This document shows positions 9,270 through 19,167 of a DNA stretch of 64,000 nt, in pieces. The stretch spans positions 620,001-684,000 of the forward strand of contig NZ_JACFQG010000001.1 in assembly GCF_016101585.1 (NCBI RefSeq), given 5' to 3'. Each line of letters opens with the position of its first letter. The first letter of the stretch is position 1. Source of the stretch: Bifidobacterium polysaccharolyticum (GTDB lineage: Bacteria > Actinomycetota > Actinomycetes > Actinomycetales > Bifidobacteriaceae). Below the pieces are notes generated by a model that did not search any database, was not told where the DNA came from, and worked only from the letters and a program-made list of their open reading frames with translations. The position numbers were made by a program, and so were the translations under genes.

Positions 9270-9737
9270 TCACTGGGCGAAAAGCCCCTTGGCCGAAGAA
9301 CCCGACTCAGGCTCCTCCACCTTGATGTTGACCTGTGCAGGACTGAGCAGGAAGACCCTTGGGGTGACCCGCTCAATGGACCCGCGTACTCCGAAGACCA
9401 CACCGGCGGAGAAATCGACGATCCTGTAGGCCACAGACTCGGACACCCCAGTCAGGTTGAGGACCACCGGCACCCCGTCCCTCAGGGCCCTGCCGACCAT
9501 CTGGGCATCCTCGTAGGACTTGGGATGAATGGTAGTGATGCGGTTGATCCGGCTCTGGAAAGGTGTGGGCTCGGCTTCCTGGCTGTTGGATGCAGATTGC
9601 TGAGCCATGGGGGTCACAGAGTGATCGGTGTCGAAACCGTCGCGAGCCTCGTCATCGTCGGCCAGATCGTCGTCATCGTCGTCCACGACATCCGACATGC
9701 CGAAAAAAGACATCGCGTTTTTCATCAATCCTGCCAT
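9270..9737 (-). CDS. sepF: Cell division protein SepF
   Basis: Membrane-associated FtsZ anchor, which is essential in actinobacteria where FtsA is absent. The 155-residue product begins with a short amphipathic membrane-targeting helix (MAGLMKNAMSFFGM), continues through an acidic linker with a run of Asp, and ends with the SepF core (NRITTIHPKSYEDAQMV, then VVLNLTGVSESVAYRIVDF and GVRGSIERVTPRVFLLSP). The ATG at 9737 has AAGGAG 5 bases upstream. It follows ftsZ by 18 bases, so the two are co-transcribed. Confidence 0.96.
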   Translation of the reverse strand: MAGLMKNAMSFFGMSDVVDDDDDDLADDDEARDGFDTDHSVTPMAQQSASNSQEAEPTPFQSRINRITTIHPKSYEDAQMVGRALRDGVPVVLNLTGVSESVAYRIVDFSAGVVFGVRGSIERVTPRVFLLSPAQVNIKVEEPESGSSAKGLFAQ

Positions 9738-9755
9738 ATCTGCTCCTTCGCCTGA

Positions 9756-10937
9756 TTACCGCAGAAAGTCAGGGATATCCAGATATCCCGGGTCGGAGGT
9801 GCCGTCATCGCCAGAGGCGGGGGGCACCACATCGTGTTCGGAGGTCTCATCGGACTCCGCCTGGACGGACGGATCCGCCATAGGTTGCTGGGGTTGCTGG
9901 GGCTCCTGGACCGGGGTGGCCACTGCCGGTGCAGCAGTCGAGTCTGCTGCGGGGGCTTTCGTCTCATCTTTCTTTGGGGTGGGATCGAATCCGGCGGCGA
10001 TGACCGTGACCCGCACCTCGTCCCCATAGGCGTCGTCCAAGGCCAGACCCCAGATGATCTGCGCCTCGGGATGGATGGCATCCTGAACCAACTGGGCGGC
10101 AGCAGATGCCTCCTGCATGCTCAGGTCGCTGGGACCGGCCACATTGATAAGAGCTCCATGGGCGCCCTCGATGCTCTCCTCCAAGAGCGGGGAGGAGATG
10201 GCGATCTCAGCAGCTTGCGTGGCTCTATCCTCACCCCTGGCTGCGCCGATGCCAAAGAGGGCAGTGCCGGCATCCTTCAAAATAGCGGTGACATCGGAGA
10301 AGTCCACGTGAATGTAGGAGTTCATGGTAATCAGGTCGGTAATGCCCTGAACGCCGGCCAGCAGGGCCGTGTCGGCGGTTTTGAAGGCATCCATGACCGA
10401 GACCGTGCGATCCGAGAGATCCAGAAGCCGGTCATTAGGGATAACGATAAGGGCATCGACCTCCTTGCGGAGGTTCTCGATGCCCGATTCGGCGGAAGCG
10501 GAGCGCCTGGGCCCCTCAAAGGTGAAAGGCCGAGTGACCACGGCGATGGTGAGCGCGCCTTGCTGACGGGCTGCACGCGCAACCAAGGGGCTGGCTCCGG
10601 TGCCTGTGCCGCCGCCCTCTCCTGCAGTGACGAAGACCATATCGGCACCCTTGAGGACCTCTTCAATGTCAGATTGATGGTCCTGGGCAGCCTTGGCCCC
10701 CTTCTCCGGATCGGCACCGGCCCCCAGGCCACGGCTGTTGGCATCAGAAAGGGAGATCTTCACATCGGCATCTGAGCGCAGGAGATCCTTGGCATCGGTA
10801 TTGATGGCCACAAACTCGACATTTTGCAGACCCTCGGCGATCATGCGATTGACAGCATTGCCACCGGCTCCACCAACACCAACGACCTTGATGTTGGTCT
10901 TGTCATTGAAATTGTCATTCTGGGCAATCTCGCTCAC
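9756..10937 (-). CDS. ftsZ: Cell division GTPase FtsZ
   Basis: Tubulin homologue that forms the cytokinetic ring. The 393-residue product contains GVGGAGGNAVNRM (residues 20-32), the GTP-binding signature GGGTGTG (108-114) and the T7 synergy loop near HVDFSDV. A Pro/Gln/Ala-rich linker leads to the C-terminal peptide YLDIPDFLR, the site bound by SepF. The start is a GTG at 10937 with GGGAG 6 bases upstream. It leads the minus-strand run ftsZ-sepF-yggT-divIVA-lspA-rluD. Confidence 0.98.
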   Translation of the reverse strand: MSEIAQNDNFNDKTNIKVVGVGGAGGNAVNRMIAEGLQNVEFVAINTDAKDLLRSDADVKISLSDANSRGLGAGADPEKGAKAAQDHQSDIEEVLKGADMVFVTAGEGGGTGTGASPLVARAARQQGALTIAVVTRPFTFEGPRRSASAESGIENLRKEVDALIVIPNDRLLDLSDRTVSVMDAFKTADTALLAGVQGITDLITMNSYIHVDFSDVTAILKDAGTALFGIGAARGEDRATQAAEIAISSPLLEESIEGAHGALINVAGPSDLSMQEASAAAQLVQDAIHPEAQIIWGLALDDAYGDEVRVTVIAAGFDPTPKKDETKAPAADSTAAPAVATPVQEPQQPQQPMADPSVQAESDETSEHDVVPPASGDDGTSDPGYLDIPDFLR

Positions 10938-11016
10938 AGTATGCTCCCGTCACTCACGTTACGCTCAACTCTAGCGCAGGTCATATACGCCAACACGCAT
11001 TTGCCCACAGGCGTTC

Positions 11017-11056
11017 CGACCCTCCCTGACGGCCGTGGGCCTAGGGTCCGGGAGGT
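11017..11056 (-). terminator. Candidate terminator after dusB
   Basis: The 231-base gap between ftsZ and dusB contains the inverted repeat GACCCTCCC / GGGAGGTC (one bulged base) enclosing a 23-base loop. It is placed to end dusB-glyS transcripts before ftsZ. It lacks a U-run, so confidence is low. Nothing else obvious lies in the gap. Confidence 0.35.
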
Positions 11057-11168
11057 CAGAGCCAACCGCCCTGGTCTTCCGAAAGAACCTCCACGCCGTT
11101 CTGTCCGTATTCTAAACCCTGATTCTAGACCCGGATGCACATGCTTGGCGAGAGGGATATTTCCGGCT

Positions 11169-12347
11169 TCAGTAGGAGGCGTCCATGGGATCATTGCCAA
11201 AGAGCGTTTCGCGCTCCTGATGGGTGGTAGTCCGCGAATCCAGCCAGCCATAGGGCAGGCGAACCTTCTTGGCATAGCGGACCCGGCCCCGGGGCTTGCC
11301 GGCCACGGCACGCGGATAGGGCATGTCCTGGTCCAGGTCGGCGATGCAGCGATCCAGATCCTCCAGGTTCTCGCATGCCATGAAGTCGCGGCGCACCTGT
11401 CCCCCCACGGCGAAACCCTTGAGGTACCATGCCACGTGCTTGCGCATATCATGGACGGCCATGCGCTCGTCGCCGTCGTAGAACTCGACCAGGAGCCGGG
11501 CATGGCGGGCCATGATGGCCCCGACCTGACCCAGGGTGGGTTCCTGCCGTTCCGGCGAGCCGGCCAGGGCCGCAGCGATGTCGGCGAAGAGCCAGGGACG
11601 GCCCTGGCAGCCCCGGCCGATGGCCACGCCTGCGCAACCGGTCTGGGCGAACATGTCCAGGGCATCCTCGGCTGTCCAGATGTCGCCGTTGCCGAAGACA
11701 GGGATGTCGACGGACTGGACCAGCTGAGCGATCCGATCCCAGTCGGCATGGCCGCCATAGTATTCAGCCGTGGTTCTGGCATGCAAAGTTACGGCGGCGC
11801 ACCCCTCTTCCTGGGCGATGTGAGCCGCTTCCAAGAAGGTCTCGTGCTGGTGGTCGATGCCCACCCGGATCTTTGCAGTGACGGGGATTCCGGCAGGCGA
11901 GCAGACAGCGACCACTCGATGAACCAGTTCGGTGAAGAGGTCGGTCTTCCAGGGAAGGGCGGATCCGCCGCCATGTCTGGTGACCTTGGGGACTGGGCAA
12001 CCGAAGTTCATGTCGATATGGTCGACCCAGCCCGCATCAACCACCATTCTGGTGGCCTGCTCCATGATTTGAGGGTCCACCCCGTACAACTGCAAGGAGC
12101 GCACCTTCTCTTGAGGAGCGAAGCGACACAGCCGGAAGGCCTTGGGGTTGCGCGCCACAAGGGCCCGAGCCGTAACCATCTCCCCCACATACAGTCCGTC
12201 GGATCCATACTCCCGGCAGAGCAAACGGAAAGGCCAGTTGGTCACGCCCGCCATGGGCGAAAGCATGACCGGCACAGGCACGGTTATAGTGCCCAGCTGC
12301 ACCGGAGCAATCTTCTGGGTCGGGCGATCAGTCTCAGTACCGGCCAC
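11169..12347 (-). CDS. dusB: tRNA-dihydrouridine synthase (DusB-like)
   Basis: FMN-dependent reductase that makes dihydrouridine in tRNA D-loops. Visible motifs are [14 protein letters not shown] (flavin site), the catalytic-Cys segment [31 protein letters not shown] with the conserved HARTR-like turn, and [11 protein letters not shown]. The open frame extends upstream to 12425, but that part lies inside glyS. The GTG at 12347 (product starting [10 protein letters not shown]) is preferred, giving 392 residues and only a 14-base overlap with glyS, implying coupling to it. Actinobacterial single-copy Dus proteins are usually called DusB. Confidence 0.9.
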   Translation of the reverse strand: MAGTETDRPTQKIAPVQLGTITVPVPVMLSPMAGVTNWPFRLLCREYGSDGLYVGEMVTARALVARNPKAFRLCRFAPQEKVRSLQLYGVDPQIMEQATRMVVDAGWVDHIDMNFGCPVPKVTRHGGGSALPWKTDLFTELVHRVVAVCSPAGIPVTAKIRVGIDHQHETFLEAAHIAQEEGCAAVTLHARTTAEYYGGHADWDRIAQLVQSVDIPVFGNGDIWTAEDALDMFAQTGCAGVAIGRGCQGRPWLFADIAAALAGSPERQEPTLGQVGAIMARHARLLVEFYDGDERMAVHDMRKHVAWYLKGFAVGGQVRRDFMACENLEDLDRCIADLDQDMPYPRAVAGKPRGRVRYAKKVRLPYGWLDSRTTTHQERETLFGNDPMDASY

Positions 12348-13851
12348 CGGCCTCGGCCACCTTGATGGGTTCGCTCTCGTCCGTGCCCGGCTCGCTGGCC
12401 AGGTCCGTGTAGCCGTCGGCGGCACGCGCGCCGGTCAGGTCGGAGGGGCCCATGGGATAGCGCACCCGCTGTTCGCCGACGACCCGACGCACGTAGTTCT
12501 CCACCTGGTCCAAGGCCACTCGGTCCTGCTGCATGGAGTCGCGGTTGCGGATGGTAACCGCCTTGTCGTCAAGGGTATCGAAGTCCACGGTGATGCACAG
12601 GGGCGTGCCGATTTCGTCCTGACGACGGTAGCGGCGGCCGATAGCGCCGGATTCGTCATAGTCCACCATCCACTCGTTCTGGCGCAGGTCGGCGGCCAGG
12701 TCATGGGCGATCCGCTGCAGATCTGGCTTCTTGGACAGGGGCAGGACGGCGGCCTTGACCGGGGCTAGCCTCGGATCCAGACGCAGCACGGTGCGCCGGT
12801 CGACCCCGCCCCTGGTGTTGGGAGCCTCGTCCACGTCATAGGCATCCACCAGGAAGGCCATCAGCGAGCGCGTCAGACCGGCCGCAGGCTCAATCACATA
12901 GGGGATGTAACGCTCCCCGCTGGCCTGGTCGAAGTAGCTCAGATCCTCGCCCGAGTGCTCGGCATGGGCCTTGAGGTCGTAGTCGGTGCGGTTGGCCACG
13001 CCCTCCAGCTCGCCCCACTCGGAACCCTGGAAGCCAAACCGGTACTCGATGTCCACGGTCCGCTTCGAGTAGTGGGCCAGCTTCTCCTTGGGGTGCTCAT
13101 AGTGCCGCAGGTTCTCCGGCTTGACACCCAGGTCCACGTACCAACGGGTCCTGGCATCGATCCAGTACTGATGCCATTCCTCGTCGGTGCCGGGATGCAC
13201 GAAGAACTCCATCTCCATTTGCTCGAACTCACGGGTGCGGAAAATGAAATTGCCCGGCGTTATCTCATTGCGGAAGCTCTTACCCATGTTGGCGATGCCG
13301 AAGGGGGGCTTGGAGCGGGAGGAAGCCATGACGGACTTAAAGTCCACGAAAATGCCCTGGGCAGTCTCGGGACGCAGGTAGTGCAGGCTCTTCTCGTCCT
13401 GGACTGGCCCCAGATGGGTTTGCAGCATCATGTTGAAGTCTCGCGGCTCGGTCCATTGGCCCTTGGTGCCGCAGTCCGGGCAAAGGATGTCCTTGAGGCC
13501 GTTTTCCGGATCATGGCCGTGCTTCTCGACGTAGGCCTCTTCCAGGGTGTCGGCCCGGTGCCGCTTGTGGCAGTTCAGGCATTCGATCAGGGGATCGTTG
13601 AAAACGGAGACATGGCCCGAGGCCTCCCAGACCGCCGTGGGCAGGATGACCGAGGTGTCCACGCCAACCACGTCGTCGCGGGTGACCACCATGGTCCGCC
13701 ACCACTCACGCTTGATGTTGTCCTTGAGGGCCACGCCCAACGGACCATAGTCCCAGGCCGAGCGCGTCCCGCCATAGATCTCCCCTGCGGGAAAGACGAA
13801 CCCTCGGCGCTTGGCCAGGGAGATGACCTCATCCAGTTTCGATACTGCCAC
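12334..13851 (-). CDS. glyS: Glycyl-tRNA synthetase, alpha2 (single-chain) type
   Basis: Class II aminoacyl-tRNA synthetase that charges tRNA-Gly. The 505-residue chain is the dimeric form used by actinobacteria, archaea and eukaryotes, not the alpha2beta2 GlyQ/GlyS form. Motifs include [14 protein letters not shown] at the N-terminus, a zinc-ribbon-like CLNCHKRHR ... CPDCG insertion, motif 2 [19 protein letters not shown] (motif region) and [17 protein letters not shown] with class II motif 3 residues. The C-terminal anticodon-binding domain follows ([17 protein letters not shown]). No T-box sequence was found upstream. Confidence 0.96.
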   Translation of the reverse strand: MAVSKLDEVISLAKRRGFVFPAGEIYGGTRSAWDYGPLGVALKDNIKREWWRTMVVTRDDVVGVDTSVILPTAVWEASGHVSVFNDPLIECLNCHKRHRADTLEEAYVEKHGHDPENGLKDILCPDCGTKGQWTEPRDFNMMLQTHLGPVQDEKSLHYLRPETAQGIFVDFKSVMASSRSKPPFGIANMGKSFRNEITPGNFIFRTREFEQMEMEFFVHPGTDEEWHQYWIDARTRWYVDLGVKPENLRHYEHPKEKLAHYSKRTVDIEYRFGFQGSEWGELEGVANRTDYDLKAHAEHSGEDLSYFDQASGERYIPYVIEPAAGLTRSLMAFLVDAYDVDEAPNTRGGVDRRTVLRLDPRLAPVKAAVLPLSKKPDLQRIAHDLAADLRQNEWMVDYDESGAIGRRYRRQDEIGTPLCITVDFDTLDDKAVTIRNRDSMQQDRVALDQVENYVRRVVGEQRVRYPMGPSDLTGARAADGYTDLASEPGTDESEPIKVAEAGGRY

Positions 13852-14049
13852 TGATCACACCTTCTATTGGGGATTGCCGTATAGTTCATACGGACCAACG
13901 ACTGGACTAAGCATACCGTTGACTTATGACCGAACATCAATCGGAAGAAAAGATCCGTCAGACCCCAAGCCTACGATTTTATTTATTGCGGATGGGATGA
14001 GTGCGCGATTTAGGAGATGTTTCATCTCAATCAACGAAAGGCTTCGGAT

Positions 14050-14382
14050 ATGGTTCAGGCACAAAATTCACAGGATTCTGCATATCTCAACACAGTGGCT
14101 TCGGTCACTATCGCTCCTATCGGCCTGGGCGAAGAGCTCTCAACCTATGTAGCTCAGGCTATCAAGGTCATACGGGATTCAGGATTGTCCAACGAAACCA
14201 ACGCCATGAGCACGGTAATTGAGGGCGATCTGAGCGAAGTAATGCAAATCGTCGAGAAAGCCACCAGAGCTCTGGCTGAACAAGGCTACCGAACTGAAGT
14301 CAGTCTGAAGTTGGACATCCGCCAAGGCAAACGATCTCAAATTCACCAGAAAGTAGAGCTGATCGATAAAATTCTTCAATGA
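14050..14382 (+). CDS. Thiamine-binding (MTH1187/YkoF-like, DUF77) family protein
   Basis: Small protein of about 110 residues with the ferredoxin-like fold signature of the DUF77/thiamine-binding family: VASVTIAPIGLGEELSTYV, then TNAMSTVIEGDLSEVMQIV and a C-terminal EVSLKLDIRQGK. Members bind thiamine-like ligands or act as unknown cytoplasmic proteins. The start at 14050 is preferred over 14017 because AAAGG lies 8 bases upstream, whereas the AGGAG next to 14017 directly touches that ATG. It stands alone on the plus strand between divergent glyS and the lacI-type gene, with no thiamine riboswitch visible. Confidence 0.7.
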   Translation: MVQAQNSQDSAYLNTVASVTIAPIGLGEELSTYVAQAIKVIRDSGLSNETNAMSTVIEGDLSEVMQIVEKATRALAEQGYRTEVSLKLDIRQGKRSQIHQKVELIDKILQ

Positions 14383-14471
14383 GACGGAATTGAGCATCAT
14401 GTATGCATTTTTTGAAATTATATGTCTAAGGATAAATGTAACCGCGGGCAACCAGCATATATGATGCATCT

Positions 14472-15527
14472 ATGACCACGATGAAGCAGATTGCTAAAGA
14501 ACTAGGCGTGTCCGTATCATCGGTTTCCCTAGTTCTTAATAATCGCGACCATGGTCGTATCAAGCCAGCAAAGGCCAAGCAGATACGCCAAACTGCCGAA
14601 CGACTGGGATACCAGCCTAATCCGTTAGCACGTTCGTTACGCACATCCAAGACTGGCCTTTTGGGGTTCATAAGTGAGGATGTAGCTACTACGCCCTTTG
14701 CGGGTGGAATTATTCAAGGCGCTCAGGACGCTGCCAGGGCATCGGGCTACATCATGCTGACAGTTAATGCCAAAGGAGCAGCTGAGGAGGAAGAAGATGT
14801 TGCAGCGCTGAGACGCTATGGGGTCGACGGATTTCTTTACGCCAAAATGTACAACAGAGTTACTACTATCCCCGACTATCTACGGGGAAGTCCAATCGTA
14901 CTTGTTGATGCCACGGATGCCGACGGAGTTAGCCCTAGTGTGGAACCCGACGAATACTTAATTGGCGTTGACGCTACCAATGCCTTGATTCGCGCAGGAG
15001 CCAAAAGAATTGCCTATATTGGCTGTCAGGATCCACTCATTGCTCAAAGGGAACGCAGCCGCGGATATCGACAGGCGCTAAAGGATGCCGGCATACCAAT
15101 CCTGGATTCCATGATGATCAAGGTGGGCGATAACGAGAGAGCTTTAAGAGACGTTGAGAGACTCTTTGACGATGAACATCCAGATGGGTTCTTCTGTTTT
15201 AACGATGCAAGGGCTTGGTATGTGTATGAAAGCGCTGCTCGTCGCGGACTTACGGTAGGTAGGGACATATCCGTGGTGGGGGTGGATAATCACCTTGTCC
15301 TGGCACAGACTATGACTCCCCGTCTCAGCACGGTCGCACTGCCACATTATGAGATGGGATACTGGGCGGTGTCTCAACTAGTTTCCAATATTCGTCATGA
15401 ACATATCAATATGAATGATATGCCCGAAACACTTGCCTCATTGCCTCCTCTTGGAGGCCCCTATCCGGCCAAAATCCACTGCCCCCTGATTTATAAAGAA
15501 TCCCTGGTAGGAGGAGAAACCGATTAA
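14472..15527 (+). CDS. LacI-family transcriptional regulator
   Basis: DNA-binding repressor of the LacI/GalR family, 351 residues. The N-terminal helix-turn-helix is MKQIAKELGVSVSSVSLVLNN, followed by the hinge helix NPLARSLRTSKTG. The rest is a periplasmic-binding-protein-like effector domain (LLGFISEDVATTPFAGGIIQG-type start, later GVDATNALIRAGAKRIAYIG and SVVGVDNHLVL). It directly precedes the ABC/GH32 genes in the same orientation, so a sugar released from their substrate is the likely inducer. The inverted repeats at 15676-15711 are its probable operator. Base composition is clearly more AT-rich than the flanking housekeeping genes. Confidence 0.93.
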   Translation: MTTMKQIAKELGVSVSSVSLVLNNRDHGRIKPAKAKQIRQTAERLGYQPNPLARSLRTSKTGLLGFISEDVATTPFAGGIIQGAQDAARASGYIMLTVNAKGAAEEEEDVAALRRYGVDGFLYAKMYNRVTTIPDYLRGSPIVLVDATDADGVSPSVEPDEYLIGVDATNALIRAGAKRIAYIGCQDPLIAQRERSRGYRQALKDAGIPILDSMMIKVGDNERALRDVERLFDDEHPDGFFCFNDARAWYVYESAARRGLTVGRDISVVGVDNHLVLAQTMTPRLSTVALPHYEMGYWAVSQLVSNIRHEHINMNDMPETLASLPPLGGPYPAKIHCPLIYKESLVGGETD

Positions 15528-15865
15528 AATCATTTTTTGATTCTTCTTTGCATGTTTAACTCATTGCTTTTCTGCTTTTAGAGTCGTTGACCTCACTGCG
15601 TTTCCTTCTAAAACAGGTGCACGCTAATTGCCCTTTCTTCTTTACGACACCTGTCTAGCTACAAGCTGCCATATGTAGCGTCAATCGTTTGACGTATATC
15701 GATTGACGCTATACTGTTTAAATGCGTTAAGTACCAATAACTGAAAGTTGAGCAGCAACCAATGGAGTCTGGCTGGTCCTTTTAAGGCAGAATCACCATC
15801 CTCATTCCATTGTTCAGTAGACATACAGCAAAGTCACCGTCGAAGGAGACCCGGAAGGAGTGACC
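15528..15865 (+). other. Intergenic region before the sugar ABC operon
   Basis: A 338-base gap with no credible gene. It holds a weak AATCA/TGATT hairpin just after the regulator gene, the operator/promoter region at 15676-15715, and a long untranslated leader ending in GGAAGGAG before the solute-binding protein gene. Confidence 0.7.
15676..15715 (+). promoter_or_regulatory. Operator/promoter of the ABC-GH32 operon
   Basis: A perfect 12-bp inverted repeat, TAGCGTCAATCG (15676-15687) and CGATTGACGCTA (15700-15711), is nested with a shorter CG-centred palindrome, CGTCAATCGTTTGACG (15679-15694), the usual form of a LacI-family site. A TTGACG (15689-15694) and TATACT (15710-15715) could be -35 and -10, although the 15-bp spacer is short. 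Binding by the adjacent LacI-type protein is inferred. Confidence 0.65.
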
Positions 15866-17191
15866 ATGAGAATGAACAAAAAAAGATCATTGATCCGACT
15901 TATCGCAGGAATAGTAGCTCTATCTGGCATGGTGTCATTATCTGGTTGCGGCGAAGCCGCTAGACAAGAAGCAAAGATGCAGGGCAACGAAATCACGCTC
16001 TGGACCCACACTGCCGGCTCGGAGGCAGAACTTTCGACCGTGGAAGACATCGTGGCAGATTACAACTCTTCCCCGGATAGGAAGGGTACCGTCAAAATCC
16101 AGTCTTTTCCCCAGAGCTCATACAATGATTCAGTTATCTCAGCTTCAACGGCAGGAAACCTACCCTGTCTGGTCGACGTGGACCAGCCCAATACACCATA
16201 CTGGGGTTGGGCTAACATTCTGGCACCTCTAACTGACAAAGCCTTACTCAAACGCACCAATCAGTTAATCGGGTCTGCCAAAGGTACTTGGAATAAGCAA
16301 ATCTACACTGTCGGCTATTTCGATGCCACCACGGCACTCTTCGCAAGAAAGTCGGTCCTCAAGGATCTGGGCATCCGAGTGGCCACAGTCGATAGACCAT
16401 GGACGAAGGCCGAAATGGACGATGCCTTGGCCAAAATGAAGGCCAGCGGCCATTGGGCCTATCCTTTCGAAATGGGGACAGCTGATAACAAAACCGAATG
16501 GTATGCCTATGCTTACGCCCCAATTCTGCAGTCTTTCGGTGGAGACCTGGTCAACAGAAAGGACTATCAAACCTCCCAGGGGGTTCTAAATGGCCCAGAG
16601 GCCATCGAGTTCGCCAATTGGATGCGTTCGCTCGTAGAACACGGTTATATCAACTCAAAGGGAGGATCCGACACCGCTCTTGATTTCGTCAACAAGAAGT
16701 CTGGTCTTCTCTACGGAGGTATCTGGACCATGTCTACCGTCCAAAAGTACGCAAAGGATTCCGACGATATCGTGGCCATGCCTATGGCAGACTTCGGTCA
16801 CGGGTCTGTAGCCGGTGGTGGTTCATGGACCGTAGGTATGACTCCAACCTGTAATAACAAAGAGGCCGCGATGAGCTACATCCGTTTCTCCCTCAAAGAC
16901 AAGTATATAGCCCGAATGGCCAAAGCCGGCATGAACATTCCTGCCACAGTTGGTGCGCAGAATCTTATCCCTGAGTTCGAGCCGGGCGGCAGCATGCAGA
17001 TCTTCACCAAGATCTCGAGTAAGTACGTAAAGATGCGACCGGAAACACCTGCTTACAACTTCATATCTACAGAGTTTCGCAAGACCATTGGTGACATCAT
17101 GAACGGCTCAGATGCCGCATCAGGCCTCAATAAGGCCGTCAACCACATTGACGGAAACATTAAGGGTGCAGACGGATATATCAAGAAATGA
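15866..17191 (+). CDS. Sugar ABC transporter solute-binding lipoprotein
   Basis: Extracellular substrate-binding component of a carbohydrate ABC importer (family 1 type), 441 residues. A positively charged signal peptide ends in the lipobox LSGC, so the cysteine would be lipidated by Lgt and cleaved by LspA. The mature part has features such as NEITLWTHTAGSEAELS, VDVDQPNTPYWGWA and AGGGSWTVGMTPTCNNKEAA common to these proteins. The ATG at 15866 lies 5 bases after GGAAGGAG, so it is chosen over an in-frame GTG at 15860. It is the first gene of a four-gene operon with two permeases and GH32, which points to sucrose or fructo-oligosaccharides as ligand. Confidence 0.9.
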   Translation: MRMNKKRSLIRLIAGIVALSGMVSLSGCGEAARQEAKMQGNEITLWTHTAGSEAELSTVEDIVADYNSSPDRKGTVKIQSFPQSSYNDSVISASTAGNLPCLVDVDQPNTPYWGWANILAPLTDKALLKRTNQLIGSAKGTWNKQIYTVGYFDATTALFARKSVLKDLGIRVATVDRPWTKAEMDDALAKMKASGHWAYPFEMGTADNKTEWYAYAYAPILQSFGGDLVNRKDYQTSQGVLNGPEAIEFANWMRSLVEHGYINSKGGSDTALDFVNKKSGLLYGGIWTMSTVQKYAKDSDDIVAMPMADFGHGSVAGGGSWTVGMTPTCNNKEAAMSYIRFSLKDKYIARMAKAGMNIPATVGAQNLIPEFEPGGSMQIFTKISSKYVKMRPETPAYNFISTEFRKTIGDIMNGSDAASGLNKAVNHIDGNIKGADGYIKK

Positions 17192-17201
17192 GAACACAGC
17201 T

Positions 17202-18152
17202 ATGTCTAGTTCAATTCAGACCACTATCATCCGACAACCAGCAGATGGGGATACAGCATTGACTCCCAATAATAAATCAGCTGAGGTCATTCACGAGAAC
17301 CGCGCCGGCTGGCTTATGCTAGCTCCGGCCTGTATACTTTTGGTTCTTTTTATTGGAATTCCCGTGGCTCTTGCCTTTGTCTTATCTTTTACCAATGCAA
17401 GAACCATTAGCCCAAATCCAACCAGATTCATCGGATTAAACAACTTCACCAGGCTCTTCTCTGACCCGACATTCTGGCGAGCTCTTCTGAATGTGGCTAT
17501 TTTCGCGGTTGTTGTGGTCCCGGTTCAGGCCGGCTTAGGTTTATTTTTAGCTGTACTTATTAATAAAAAAGTACGTAGCTCCGTCTTCTTCAGGACCGTC
17601 TATTTCTTGCCCGTGGTCACTTCCATGGTGGTAGTCTCCCTACTCTGGATGTTCATTTACCAAAATGACGGAATGCTGAACCAGGTGCTTGAAAAACTGA
17701 CCTTCCATCACTGGACAGCCGTGGACTGGCTGAATAACCCTCAAACGGCCCTTGGCGCTATTATCGTTATGTCCATTTGGCAAGCTGTTGGTCAACACAT
17801 GCTGATCTGGCTTTCTGGCCTGCAAACCATATCTGCAGAGCTTTACGAAGCTGCTGAACTGGACGGATGCGATGCATGGCATCAATTTACCAATGTAACC
17901 TGGCCAGGATTGCGATCCACCAGAAATATGATCCTAATCACCATCACAATAGCTGCGCTTAGCCTCTTCACCCAAATCAACGTTATGACTCAGGGAGGGC
18001 CCAGAGATTCGACCACAACCGTTGTGTTCGAAGCCGTCCGGTCCGGGTTCCAGCAACAGGAAATGGGGTACGCATCAGCCATCACCCTTGTCTTCTTCCT
18101 GATCATCATGGCCATCACGGCCGTTCAGCGTCGGATTACCCATTCGAATTGA
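17202..18152 (+). CDS. Sugar ABC transporter permease (MalF/UgpA-type)
   Basis: Inner-membrane permease of a CUT1-type importer, 316 residues with six predicted transmembrane segments (LMLAPACILLVLFIGIPVAL first). The coupling-helix EAA motif is EAAELDGCDAWHQFTNVTWP. The ATG at 17202 is used; an open frame reaches back to 17112 but lies inside the preceding gene. It starts 10 bases after the solute-binding protein and pairs with the permease at 18182. No ATPase gene is nearby, so the complex probably uses a shared MsmK-like ATPase from elsewhere (inference). Confidence 0.9.
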   Translation: MSSSIQTTIIRQPADGDTALTPNNKSAEVIHENRAGWLMLAPACILLVLFIGIPVALAFVLSFTNARTISPNPTRFIGLNNFTRLFSDPTFWRALLNVAIFAVVVVPVQAGLGLFLAVLINKKVRSSVFFRTVYFLPVVTSMVVVSLLWMFIYQNDGMLNQVLEKLTFHHWTAVDWLNNPQTALGAIIVMSIWQAVGQHMLIWLSGLQTISAELYEAAELDGCDAWHQFTNVTWPGLRSTRNMILITITIAALSLFTQINVMTQGGPRDSTTTVVFEAVRSGFQQQEMGYASAITLVFFLIIMAITAVQRRITHSN

Positions 18153-18181
18153 GCATTAAGCGATAGAAAAAGGTATATATC

Positions 18182-19114
18182 ATGACAATCGGCACTGCAT
18201 CATCAATCTCTGTCCATGAAGACAAGACAATTAAAGAGAAGTACCGGCGTAATCGGCTATCGATCGGCGGTTGGCTGGTCAGAATCTTATTTGCCTGCCT
18301 CTTCGCCTTTCCTCTTATTTTCATGGTCGTATCCTCATTCAAGCCTGATGATGAAATAATGGCTGATTTGAGTTCCGTTAAAGCCTTCCTGCCAACTGGT
18401 AATGTCTCACTAGATAACTACGCACAGGTTTTCACAAGAGTGCCTGCTGGTAGGTTTTTACTGAACTCTGTTTTTATTACATTAGTCACCGTGGTCTTGG
18501 GAGTCTTGGTTAACTCTATGGCTGCCTTCGCCATTCAACGTCTAAATATTAGATTTAAGAAAATTATTTTTACTTTTATACTGGCTACCTTGATGGTCCC
18601 CTTCGAGACTTACGCTATTCCCCTACTATGGTGGATCAACCAGTTGCCGAGGCCAGCAATCGACCAGTTTGGGTTGTACTTCACAAGAGGATGGATGGAT
18701 ACACTGACCATTCAAATCATCCCGTTCATTGCCAACGCTTTCTCAGTGTATCTTTACATGCAGTACTTCGAGACTATTCCCAAGGATTTGGATGAAGCCG
18801 CCAAGGTGGACGGCGCTGGGTGGTTCCGTATCTACTCTCGAATAGTCATGCCCCTATCAGGTCCAGCAACGGCTACTGTCGTCATCCTCAGCTTCCTACC
18901 TATGTGGAACCAGTATTTATGGCCACTTATGGTAGTCCAGTCTGAAAATAACCGTCCAGTTATGATTGGCGTGCAGTATTTTCAACAAATGACCACTTCT
19001 TGGGGACAAATAATGGCCTACAGTTCACTGATTACACTCCCAATCATTGCTGTCTTCGTCATATTCCAACGGCAATTTGTCTCCTCGATCGCAGCTACAG
19101 GCGTCAAGGGGTGA
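18182..19114 (+). CDS. Sugar ABC transporter permease (MalG/UgpE-type)
   Basis: Second permease of the same CUT1 importer, 310 residues with six hydrophobic segments (LVRILFACLFAFPLIFMVV at residues 28-48). The EAA loop reads DEAAKVDGAGWFRIYSRIVMP. The C-terminus FVSSIAATGVKG is typical of this subfamily. It starts 29 bases after the partner permease and is followed by the GH32 gene after 53 bases, consistent with import of an oligosaccharide that is then cleaved inside the cell. Confidence 0.9.
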   Translation: MTIGTASSISVHEDKTIKEKYRRNRLSIGGWLVRILFACLFAFPLIFMVVSSFKPDDEIMADLSSVKAFLPTGNVSLDNYAQVFTRVPAGRFLLNSVFITLVTVVLGVLVNSMAAFAIQRLNIRFKKIIFTFILATLMVPFETYAIPLLWWINQLPRPAIDQFGLYFTRGWMDTLTIQIIPFIANAFSVYLYMQYFETIPKDLDEAAKVDGAGWFRIYSRIVMPLSGPATATVVILSFLPMWNQYLWPLMVVQSENNRPVMIGVQYFQQMTTSWGQIMAYSSLITLPIIAVFVIFQRQFVSSIAATGVKG

Positions 19115-19167
19115 TACTCGCCTAAAACCCGCTCAGTTCAGAAAGAATCAAACTAGGAGAAAGAAAT

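Noticed and set aside
13852-14049. T-box or riboswitch before glyS or the thiamine-binding-type gene
   Set aside because: No GGTGGNACCGCG core or thiamine-box sequence was found on either strand.
15528-15560. Short AATCA/TGATT hairpin after the LacI-type gene
   Set aside because: Five-pair AT stem with a T-run is too weak to call a terminator with confidence.
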